A DNA stretch of 25,439 nucleotides, taken from the NCBI GenBank assembly GCA_022701475.1, contig JAKOOI010000290.1, positions 1-25,439 on the forward strand. The letters are read 5' to 3'. The translations under genes were made by a program, and so were the position numbers. Source of the DNA: Weeksellaceae bacterium (GTDB taxonomy: Bacteria; Bacteroidota; Bacteroidia; Flavobacteriales; Weeksellaceae). Positions 1 through 6,303 of the stretch are shown here, one piece after another. The notes below the pieces were generated by a model. That model searched no databases. It was not told where the DNA came from and saw nothing but the letters and a program-made list of their open reading frames with translations. How positions within the stretch are numbered: position 1 is the first letter of the stretch; the number at the start of each line of letters is the position of its first letter.

Positions 1-167
1 AATGTTTTTCCGGACCGCCCTACCCTTTTCTGGAAGAATAATCCTCCGGAACGGGTATCGGCACCTGCAATAATAAGCAATAGAATCATCAGAGGCAACA
101 GTACGGTAAGCAACACAATTGCCAGGATGCTGTCGAAAACAAATTTCCAATGCCTGTAATGATTCAT
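1..167 (-). CDS. Initiating sugar transferase (phosphoglycosyl transferase), N-terminal part only
   Basis: This partial gene starts at an ATG at 165-167 and runs off the left edge, giving 55 residues. They show a short basic start, then a hydrophobic stretch at about residues 12-34 (ILAIVLLTVLLPLMI region), then SGGLFFQKRVGRSGK. This layout (re-entrant membrane helix followed by a FxQxRxG motif) is the start of the bacterial sugar-transferase family (PglC/WcaJ catalytic domain), which moves a phospho-sugar from a UDP-sugar to undecaprenyl phosphate at the inner membrane. The catalytic Asp-Glu pair would lie outside the window. It begins 8 nt after the stop of the pglE-like gene, so the two are probably co-transcribed. 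It differs from the complete PglC-like enzyme at 7325-7930, so the locus has two such enzymes. Family call is good; sugar specificity is unknown. Confidence 0.82.
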   Translation of the reverse strand, partial: MNHYRHWKFVFDSILAIVLLTVLLPLMILLLIIAGADTRSGGLFFQKRVGRSGKT

Positions 168-175
168 TTTATGGC

Positions 176-1312
176 TTATTTTTCAAAGAAGCGGTTAACG
201 GCTTCTGCAATTCTCTTTTTCTCCTCTTCCGTAAGATTGGATCCTGAAGGAAGGCAGAGACCATCATTGAATAATTTCTCAGAAATCCCATTTCCGTAAA
301 AAGGCGCATTTTCAAAAACCGGCTGCAGGTGCATCGGTTTCCAGAGCGGTCTGGACTCAATATCGTCTTCCAGGAAAACCATTCTCAGCTGTTCCCTTGT
401 TTTGCCTGTTATTTCAGGATCAATGATGATTGCCGAAAGCCAGTGATTGGAATAGAAATCTGCCGAAGGTTCGGAGAAGACCGTTACTCCAGGTATGTCT
501 CTGAGAAGACCGGTATAAAACTTCTGCATATTCCTCCTGGCTTCCACCCGGCTGCCCAGCACTTCCATCTGTCCTCTTCCGATCCCTGCAACGATGTTGC
601 TCATCCGGTAATTGAACCCGATCTGCGAGTGCTGATAATGGGGCGCATGGTCTCTCGCCTGGGTGGAAAGGAATACGGTCCGGTCTTTATCTTCCTGCGT
701 GCGGCAGGCCATTGCACCGCCGCCTGAAGTGGTAATGATCTTATTCCCGTTGAAACTTAAAATCCCGAAACGGCCGAAAGTTCCGCAGGGCCTGCTTTTG
801 TATGTTGATCCCAGTGCCTCGGCAGCATCTTCAATCAGGTCTATTTCAAATTCATTGGCTATGGAAAGAATTTCCTCCATTTTGGCCGGCATTCCATAGA
901 GATGGACCACAATAATGGCCTTCGGTTTCCTGCCTTTGCTTATTCTGTCTTCAACGGCTTCCCTCAGTTTTTCCGGGCACATGTTCCAGGTTTCGGGCTC
1001 ACTGTCTACAAATACCGGGGTTGCCCCGCAGTAAGCGATAGGATTGGCAGAAGCCGAAAAAGTCATCGACTGGCAGATGACCTCATCACCATATTCTACT
1101 CCGCACTGGACCAATGCCAGGTGCAGCGCTGCCGTTCCGGCGGATAAGGCCGCCACGTGGGTGCCGTTTCCCAAGAATTTTTCAAGGTCTTCCTCGAAGC
1201 CGTTTACATTCGGACCCAGCGGGGCCACCCAGTTTTCAGCAAAAGCTTCCGTGATGTATTTTTGTTCGTTGCCTCCCATATGTGGTGAGGAAAGCCATAT
1301 TTTTGAGCTCAT
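176..1312 (-). CDS. pglE: UDP-4-amino-4,6-dideoxy-GlcNAc transaminase (PglE-type, DegT/DnrJ/EryC1/StrS family)
   Basis: This PLP-dependent sugar aminotransferase would convert UDP-4-keto-6-deoxy-GlcNAc to the 4-amino sugar with glutamate as donor. I chose the ATG at 1310-1312 (378 aa, beginning MSSKIWLSSPHMGG); a TTG nine bases upstream gives three more residues but would sit almost on the expected transcription start. Family features, numbered from this ATG: the LSSPHMGGNE start, IEDAAEALG with pyridine-binding Asp162, FNGNKIITTSGGG with the Schiff-base Lys191, STQAR, and RPLWKPMH near the C-terminus. From memory, these match Campylobacter PglE closely. Its substrate would come from the PglF-like dehydratase at the far end of the locus (21975-23903) and its product would go to the PglD-like acyltransferase (5656-6303). 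It has its own divergent promoter region shared with the plus-strand reductase. Confidence 0.9.
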   Translation of the reverse strand: MSSKIWLSSPHMGGNEQKYITEAFAENWVAPLGPNVNGFEEDLEKFLGNGTHVAALSAGTAALHLALVQCGVEYGDEVICQSMTFSASANPIAYCGATPVFVDSEPETWNMCPEKLREAVEDRISKGRKPKAIIVVHLYGMPAKMEEILSIANEFEIDLIEDAAEALGSTYKSRPCGTFGRFGILSFNGNKIITTSGGGAMACRTQEDKDRTVFLSTQARDHAPHYQHSQIGFNYRMSNIVAGIGRGQMEVLGSRVEARRNMQKFYTGLLRDIPGVTVFSEPSADFYSNHWLSAIIIDPEITGKTREQLRMVFLEDDIESRPLWKPMHLQPVFENAPFYGNGISEKLFNDGLCLPSGSNLTEEEKKRIAEAVNRFFEK

Positions 1313-1321
1313 CTTCTTCAA

Positions 1322-1402
1322 TATACTGCAAATTTAAAACATCTTAAATTAAGTCATAAGGATTTTCGTAAATTTGTCAAGAATTATTTATTGACCACTC
1401 AT
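1322..1402. promoter_or_regulatory. Divergent promoter region with a TAnnTTTG element on each strand
   Basis: The short gap between the leftward pglE-like gene and the rightward reductase gene contains TAAATTTG at 1369-1376 on the plus strand and the same octamer on the minus strand (1336 to 1329). TAnnTTTG is the Bacteroidota -7 consensus. Each lies about 20-30 nt from the start codon I chose. An 11-bp palindrome, CTTAAATTAAG (1343-1353), lies between them. I see no convincing -33 TTG at the expected spacing on either strand, so this is a moderate call. The AAATTT core is partly self-complementary, so some of the symmetry is automatic. Confidence 0.45.
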
Positions 1403-2464
1403 ATGCAGAAATTCCATTCTTTAACCATAAAAGAAATTTCTAAAGAAACCCCCAAAGCTTATTCGTTATTGTTTGAAATTCCTTCGGCATTGAGAGAATC
1501 CTTTGCTTTTATATCAGGGCAGTATATTACTGTGAAATGTACCGTCAACGGAAAAGAAATCAGAAGATGCTATTCCATCTCCTCGATACCTGCACACGAC
1601 ATGGCCCTACAGATTATCGTAAAATCTGTTCCCGGCGGAGTTTTTTCAAGCCATGTGGCGGAAAACCTGAAAGCAGGCGACCGCCTGGAGATTTCGGAAC
1701 CTGAAGGTGAATTCTGCTATCAGCCGGATGGTGGCCATTCCAGGACATTGGCAGCGGTGGCAGCGGGGAGCGGAATTACCCCGGTCTTCTCTATGATCCG
1801 GTCAGTCCTGACGGCAAGCAATGATCGGATCATCTTATTTTACGGAAACAGGAGTGTTGAGGAAACTATTTTCCATAAGGAAATTTCGCAATTGGCCGGT
1901 GAGTTCAGCGAAAGATTTACCGTCATTTACTTTTACACCCGGGAAAACATTTCCGGATGGCATTCCGGAAGGATAGACCAGAAAGTTATTGCCGATACCC
2001 TGCAGGAAGACGCCTGGCATTTTTCGAAAATTGATACGTTTTATCTTTGCGGCCCTGACGATCTGATCAAAAGTACAACAGAAACCCTTCTGGCATTACC
2101 TGTTCCTGCAGAAAATATTTTACATGAGCTTTTCTTTCTACCGGCAACGGAGGAACAGAACGCACCGGCACCTGAAATTCAGGGCCATACTATGGTAACC
2201 CTGATCCTGGACGGTGAAGAAGAGGTGATTACAGTAGACCGGAATGTCCTGCTTCTGGATTCGCTCCTCGATGCCGGATTTGACATCCCCTATTCCTGTC
2301 AGAATGCCATTTGCAGTACCTGCTTGTGCATGCTGACCAAGGGAGAAGTATATATGGCAAAAAATGAAGTACTGTCCGGTGCTGATATCGAAGAAGGAAA
2401 AATTGTGGTCTGCCAGTCTTATCCCGTTTCAGATGAGATTGTACTGAATTACGATATGATGTAG
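1403..2464 (+). CDS. FAD/NAD(P)H and plant-type 2Fe-2S reductase (PaaE/CntB-like oxygenase reductase)
   Basis: This is a three-domain electron-transfer flavoprotein. I chose the ATG at 1403 (353 aa, MQKFHSLTIKEI) because the family alignment begins there; a TTG at 1391 is the alternative. Numbered from that ATG: an FAD-binding barrel with RRCYS around 54-58, an NAD(P)-binding domain with AAGSGITP around 120-127 and YLCGP near 214-218, and a C-terminal ferredoxin domain with Cys299, Cys304, Cys307 and Cys337 in the CX4CX2C...C arrangement. Such proteins pass electrons from NAD(P)H to an oxygenase, for example PaaE to the phenylacetyl-CoA epoxidase or CntB to the Rieske enzyme CntA. No phenylacetate genes are nearby, while a Rieske oxygenase lies 2.1 kb away at 4568-5659, so it may be that enzyme's reductase. 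It is the only plus-strand gene, convergent with the capsule run, and the pairing is inferred. Confidence 0.88.
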   Translation: MQKFHSLTIKEISKETPKAYSLLFEIPSALRESFAFISGQYITVKCTVNGKEIRRCYSISSIPAHDMALQIIVKSVPGGVFSSHVAENLKAGDRLEISEPEGEFCYQPDGGHSRTLAAVAAGSGITPVFSMIRSVLTASNDRIILFYGNRSVEETIFHKEISQLAGEFSERFTVIYFYTRENISGWHSGRIDQKVIADTLQEDAWHFSKIDTFYLCGPDDLIKSTTETLLALPVPAENILHELFFLPATEEQNAPAPEIQGHTMVTLILDGEEEVITVDRNVLLLDSLLDAGFDIPYSCQNAICSTCLCMLTKGEVYMAKNEVLSGADIEEGKIVVCQSYPVSDEIVLNYDMM

Positions 2465-2506
2465 CTGACCGTGAACCGGGTTCCGGAGCACATTCCGCTC
2501 AATAAT

Positions 2507-2542
2507 AAAAAAACCTTACATCTTTTGTGTAAGGTTTTTTTT
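2507..2542. terminator. Bidirectional intrinsic terminator
   Basis: A 14-nt arm at 2507-2520 (A7 then CCTTACA) pairs perfectly with 2528-2541 (TGTAAGG then T7) around a 7-nt loop. Because the stem is A-rich on the left and T-rich on the right, it gives a hairpin plus U-tract in both directions. It lies between the stop of the plus-strand reductase (2464) and the stop of the minus-strand ketoreductase (2544), so it can end both transcripts and marks the 3' end of the long capsule run. Confidence 0.88.
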
Positions 2543-2543
2543 G

Positions 2544-3293
2544 CTATATAATGGCTGTTCGTCCTCCGTCGAGAATGAGGTCCTGACCGGTAATCCACCG
2601 GCTCGCCTCCGATAGAAGAAAAACGATCGGTAAAGCCACATCTTCCGGCTCGCCATAACCCAAAGGATATTTCTTTTTATCTTCATTGATCACCTCTTCC
2701 GATAAGAAGCTGCCGGCATCCAAAGTGATTTGTGTATTTACCATTCCCGGAGCAACAGTATTTACTCTGATTTTTTTAAAAGAAAGCTCATTGGCATAGG
2801 TTTTAGCCATAATTCCCAGTGCTGCCTTTGTAATCCCGTACAATCCGTTGCCTTTCATCCCGTAAAGTCCTGAAATGGAACTTACAAAAACGATGGAGGC
2901 CGGCTTGCTGAATTTTTTCTTTTTAAGCAGATGGGAAATAAAAACCAAAGCGGAATCAAGGTTCACCGTACGGATTTTGTCATACAGCTCTTCATTGAAA
3001 AACTGGATGGGATTATTTTCAACAATGCCTGCGGAATGCACGAAACCGTCGAATTTAACGTCCAGGGTTTCGATCAGCTCCGGAATGGTATCCAGCTGGG
3101 TTACATCCAGGAATCTTGAAGATGAGCCCTGGATATTATTTTCCCTGATGAAAGCATCCAGCTGGTCCGTCTTTCTCCCGAGGCCGATAAAATGACCACC
3201 CGCCTTGTAGATCTGCCTGCAGACTTCGAATCCGATCCCCGAGGTTGCTCCGGTAACTAATATTGTTTTATTCTCAAGTGAAAACGCGTTCAT
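2544..3293 (-). CDS. FabG-like short-chain dehydrogenase/reductase (3-oxoacyl-ACP reductase type)
   Basis: This 249-aa protein is a classical SDR. It shows the cofactor glycine motif TGATSGIG at residues 14-21, HSAG at 86-89 in place of NNAG, Asn111, Ser139, and the YxxxK pair Tyr152/Lys156. Length and motifs fit FabG, which reduces 3-oxoacyl-ACP to 3-hydroxyacyl-ACP with NADPH. It is the last gene of the long run, and its ATG overlaps the stop of the preceding KAS III by one base (TAATG), suggesting translational coupling. In this context (KAS III, ACP, KAS III) its substrate is probably a short 3-oxoacyl chain on the neighbouring ACP rather than a nucleotide sugar. SDRs are hard to assign by sequence alone, so the substrate is inferred. 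Confidence 0.88.
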   Translation of the reverse strand: MNAFSLENKTILVTGATSGIGFEVCRQIYKAGGHFIGLGRKTDQLDAFIRENNIQGSSSRFLDVTQLDTIPELIETLDVKFDGFVHSAGIVENNPIQFFNEELYDKIRTVNLDSALVFISHLLKKKKFSKPASIVFVSSISGLYGMKGNGLYGITKAALGIMAKTYANELSFKKIRVNTVAPGMVNTQITLDAGSFLSEEVINEDKKKYPLGYGEPEDVALPIVFLLSEASRWITGQDLILDGGRTAII

Positions 3294-4339
3294 TAATATT
3301 CAATTAAATCATTAATTATTCCTTTCCCGATATTCATCCTTACGATACCGATGCTGAGCCCTACGCCGAAACCGCACATGATGACTTCAGTGTCTTCAAG
3401 ATCGCTGTCCTGGGTCGTCATGGTTACGGGAATGGTGGCTGAACTCGTGTTTCCATACCTGTCCAGTGAATACGGTACCTGTTCCGGACTGAGCTTAATT
3501 TTTTTCCGGATCATATCGTTCATGAAGCGGTTAGCCTGGTGAAAATAAAAATATTTCACCTGTTCCTTATCAATTCCGAAATGTTCAATAAAAAGCTTCA
3601 GCTCCTGGGTCACCGTTCCTATCCCGAAGGAAAATACATTGGTCCCATTCATATAAGTGTTGATTCCGGCACGTTTGTTTCCGTCCTTGTCCTCTTTCAG
3701 AATCAGGGATTCTTCAGAGAAGGGCTTCCGGTATCCTCCTTCGGGCACAATGATGTCCCCGAACCCGCTGCCGTCTGACCAAAGGTTGAAATCCATTTTA
3801 CTGCCTGCAGAATATTCCAGGGCTGTTGCACTTCCGGCATCGCCAAAGAGCGGATAAGTGGCTTTATCCTGCGGGGAACACTGTTTGCTCAGGGTATCTC
3901 CTACAAGAAGCAGTCCTTTTTTCAGATTCCCGTTCTGGAGAAACTGGGAAAGTATGGATAATCCGTATACATAGCCGCTGCATCCCAGGGGAACATCGAA
4001 GCAGATTGTACTTTTAGGCAGCCCCAGTTTGTCTTGTACAATAATGGAGGTATTGGGTACCGGAAAGTCAGGGGTCTGGGTTACCATAATAAGAATATCG
4101 ATCTCATCCTTTGGCCAGTCCAGCTTTTCCAGAAGGTCGTCAGCAGCCTTTATACATAAATCTGAGGTGCAGACTCCCTCGTCCGCATGTCTTTTTTCTG
4201 CAATACCCGTGATTGAAATAAATTTCTCTGCTTCTTCTCTTGTTGAAAACAAGCCGTTCTCCAGATTGTTTACAATTTGGGAAGGAACCGCAGAAACCAC
4301 TCCTGCAATACGTACATTTTCAATAGAGAATAATGCCAT
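3293..4339 (-). CDS. 3-oxoacyl-ACP synthase III (KAS III/FabH family), copy 1
   Basis: This 348-aa ketosynthase III has the full catalytic triad: Cys120 in LGCSGYVYGLS, His267 in FHQAN, and Asn297 in YGNTSS, plus the C-terminal GFGVGLS motif. KAS III enzymes condense an acyl-CoA primer with malonyl-ACP to give a 3-oxoacyl-ACP; some relatives transfer acyl groups instead. It is about 30 residues longer than E. coli FabH. It lies between a small ACP (3-nt gap) and the FabG-like reductase (TAATG overlap), an arrangement that suggests a dedicated short-chain pathway rather than housekeeping fatty-acid synthesis. A second member with the same active-site sequence is at 6300-7316. Primer and number of condensations cannot be read from the sequence. 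Confidence 0.92.
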   Translation of the reverse strand: MALFSIENVRIAGVVSAVPSQIVNNLENGLFSTREEAEKFISITGIAEKRHADEGVCTSDLCIKAADDLLEKLDWPKDEIDILIMVTQTPDFPVPNTSIIVQDKLGLPKSTICFDVPLGCSGYVYGLSILSQFLQNGNLKKGLLLVGDTLSKQCSPQDKATYPLFGDAGSATALEYSAGSKMDFNLWSDGSGFGDIIVPEGGYRKPFSEESLILKEDKDGNKRAGINTYMNGTNVFSFGIGTVTQELKLFIEHFGIDKEQVKYFYFHQANRFMNDMIRKKIKLSPEQVPYSLDRYGNTSSATIPVTMTTQDSDLEDTEVIMCGFGVGLSIGIVRMNIGKGIINDLIEY

Positions 4340-4342
4340 ATC

Positions 4343-4561
4343 TTATTTCTGAGTTAATTGATACAGATCGGCAAGCGTTGTGGCATTGTTGATGCTGTCT
4401 CCGTTGATTTTCACGTCATACTGTTCATCAAACATGGCAATCAGCATCAGTGCGGTCATTGAGTTCCACTCGTCGAGATTTTTAAATACGGTATCCTGAG
4501 AAATTGCCTCTCTGTCCGTCTCTTCCAGTAATTCGTAAAAGTTTTCTAAAAACTGTTCCAT
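4343..4561 (-). CDS. Acyl carrier protein, dedicated to the locus
   Basis: This 72-aa acidic protein has the size and helix pattern of an acyl carrier protein. The probable phosphopantetheine site is Ser34 in EWNSMTAL, so the usual DSL is NSM; the following LMLIAMFDEQYDVKI matches ACP helix II and the loop after it. No phosphopantetheinyl transferase is present in the window, so a genomic enzyme would have to load it. It lies 6 nt after the Rieske oxygenase and 3 nt before KAS III copy 1. That context makes it the probable carrier for the acyl chain built by the two KAS III enzymes and the reductase, and possibly for the Rieske substrate. The altered motif suggests divergence from the housekeeping AcpP. 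Confidence 0.9.
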   Translation of the reverse strand: MEQFLENFYELLEETDREAISQDTVFKNLDEWNSMTALMLIAMFDEQYDVKINGDSINNATTLADLYQLTQK

Positions 4562-4567
4562 TGTATT

Positions 4568-5659
4568 TTATTTATAGTTAATAATATTTTTTATATTTCT
4601 GTGAAAAGCCTCAATCCTGAATTCCTCCTCCCCGAAAATCTGCTCCTGTTCCGGGACGGTTTCCAGGTTTTTCTGAATATTTTCAAGGATTTCCCGGTCT
4701 TCAAAAATAACTTTCGTTGATGAATCCAGGGAAGCCTGTGCATAAGCATTGAGCAGCATACCTTCTTTTTTCGTAAGTTCCGTATAAGCCGGTTTTACAA
4801 ACTGTGCATGAAGCTGGGTAAAATCCGGTTGACCGGGCATCAGCCTTCCGATATAAAACAGGTTTCCGGCTGTGCTTGTAATAAAAAGGTTCGGAAAAAT
4901 ATACCAGTGCTGTAAAGATTGATGCGGATACTGGGTTTTGGTAAGAAAGGTAAGCTTGCTTTCGCGCTCCGCCTGGGCAGCCGTAGCCCTGATAGGGTAA
5001 TCCACCCGGTCGTGGCCGGTTTCACAGAAATGATTTTCAGGCTTTTTACCTCCGATACCGATGGGCACCAGGGTTTCTTTATGAACACTGCTGCAGTGGT
5101 AGCATTCCAATACATTTTCTACCAGAAGCTTCCAGTTGGCCTTGTGATCAAGAACAACGGTTTCCTGGTTAATAATACCATCTAGGAATGACGAAATATT
5201 TTCCAGATGATCATAGAAAGAACCCAAATGATCTTTTAAGGAATCGGGGTTTTCCTTATTTATTTTAACAAAAACGAATTTCCCGCAGGTTTCCACTTCG
5301 TACTGCTCCAGTTTCGGGCGGCTGCATGCGGCAAGTTCTTCCTTCAGGCAGGCAGATCTTACCATAGGATTCCCATGTTCATCATACACCCAGTTGTGAT
5401 ACGAACAGATCATATGGCCGTTCCCTTCATTTCCGGTTTGAATGGTATTAAAGCGGTGCAGGCAAATATTGGAAAAGCATTTCAATCCAGTGCCAAGATT
5501 CTGCACAAACAGGGATACCGTACCACACTGGTATGTGATATAATCGTTTTTTTGCTGCAGCTTTTCCGAAAGGCCGACAAAAAACCAGCTTTTATGAAAG
5601 ATTTCCTCCAGCTCTTCACGGAGTATGTTTTCACTGGTATAATTGATATTTTTAATCAT
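4568..5659 (-). CDS. Rieske non-heme iron oxygenase, alpha-subunit type
   Basis: This 363-aa protein has an N-terminal Rieske 2Fe-2S site, Cys66-x-His68 and Cys85-x-x-His88, and a C-terminal catalytic domain whose NWK...EN..ECYHCSSVH segment supplies iron ligands His188 and His193. The third ligand is probably Asp321 in FEDREIL. At the position that links the Rieske and mononuclear sites, three residues before the first His, it has Glu185 where naphthalene-dioxygenase types have Asp; from memory, carnitine oxygenase CntA also has Glu here. Such enzymes use O2 and electrons from a reductase to hydroxylate or cleave a substrate. Its ATG overlaps the preceding pglD-like stop (ATGA) and it directly precedes an ACP gene, so the substrate may be an ACP-bound acyl chain or the acylated sugar. 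No beta subunit is present. The reductase at 1403-2464 is a possible partner. Confidence 0.92.
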   Translation of the reverse strand: MIKNINYTSENILREELEEIFHKSWFFVGLSEKLQQKNDYITYQCGTVSLFVQNLGTGLKCFSNICLHRFNTIQTGNEGNGHMICSYHNWVYDEHGNPMVRSACLKEELAACSRPKLEQYEVETCGKFVFVKINKENPDSLKDHLGSFYDHLENISSFLDGIINQETVVLDHKANWKLLVENVLECYHCSSVHKETLVPIGIGGKKPENHFCETGHDRVDYPIRATAAQAERESKLTFLTKTQYPHQSLQHWYIFPNLFITSTAGNLFYIGRLMPGQPDFTQLHAQFVKPAYTELTKKEGMLLNAYAQASLDSSTKVIFEDREILENIQKNLETVPEQEQIFGEEEFRIEAFHRNIKNIINYK

Positions 5660-6303
5660 AGGTTTACCTTTTTACCAGGAATCCCAAAATAGGTATTATG
5701 GTCTTTTATATTCTTCATAATACTTGTATTCATCCAGATATTGTTATGATTTCCGATACTTTTGTTCTGCAGTACGGTAGAATTTACCCCGAAATCATTC
5801 ATTTCCCCGATCGTGACAGCTCCTGACACTGCAACTCTGGGACCAAAGCTGTTGAGGTTTCCGATTTTACAATCGTGGCCGATACCGGCATATGAGTTAA
5901 ATATATTGAAATCACCGATTTCAAGATGGGTGGAAAGAATAACGTAATGCATAATGATATTCCCTTCCCCGATTTTCAGGTAATCATGATCAATGATTGC
6001 ATACGGGGAAAATAAGTTTGGGAAGTGAATACCCGGATTTTCCTTCAATGCTTTTACAATTGAATCCCTTGTATTTACATTGTTAATGGTAATGGCTACA
6101 TCCACATCATGGTCAATGTTACGGACTGTATCCAATCCTCCAAGCACCTTTATGCCGCGAACTTCGGTATGGTGGATTTCCTCATTATCATCGATAAAGA
6201 AAATCCGGTTCCATCGTCTGTCTTCTTGCTGTATAAGTTCCACCAGGTGCAGGATTTCCGTAGAAAAGCCCCCTGCCCCGATTAAATATAAATCCTTCAT
6301 CAT
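5656..6303 (-). CDS. pglD: PglD/NeuD-like sugar N-acyltransferase (left-handed beta-helix)
   Basis: This 215-aa protein has the two-part PglD/NeuD layout: an N-terminal Rossmann-like nucleotide-sugar domain (GAGGFS at 9-14) and, from about residue 100, hexapeptide-repeat turns of a left-handed beta-helix. His143 in GIGHDCKIG fits the catalytic base of PglD. PglD acetylates the 4-amino group of UDP-4-amino-GlcNAc from acetyl-CoA. Here it is flanked by a KAS III gene (ATGA overlap upstream) and a Rieske oxygenase (ATGA overlap downstream), so it may transfer a longer acyl group from ACP or CoA. Its likely acceptor comes from the PglF/PglE pair in the same locus. Start is ATG at 6301-6303; the second ATG immediately follows. 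Family is secure; the acyl donor is inferred. Confidence 0.88.
   Translation of the reverse strand: MMKDLYLIGAGGFSTEILHLVELIQQEDRRWNRIFFIDDNEEIHHTEVRGIKVLGGLDTVRNIDHDVDVAITINNVNTRDSIVKALKENPGIHFPNLFSPYAIIDHDYLKIGEGNIIMHYVILSTHLEIGDFNIFNSYAGIGHDCKIGNLNSFGPRVAVSGAVTIGEMNDFGVNSTVLQNKSIGNHNNIWMNTSIMKNIKDHNTYFGIPGKKVNL

Noticed and set aside
329..727. Plus-strand open frames opposite the pglE-like gene (also 663-899, 902-1147, 1044-1337)
   Set aside because: They lie antisense to a complete, motif-rich aminotransferase and their translations have no recognisable domain or plausible start context.
1403..2464. Phenylacetate degradation gene paaE as the primary role
   Set aside because: No paaABCD or other phenylacetate genes are present in the window; the nearby Rieske oxygenase is a better local partner, though the call stays open.
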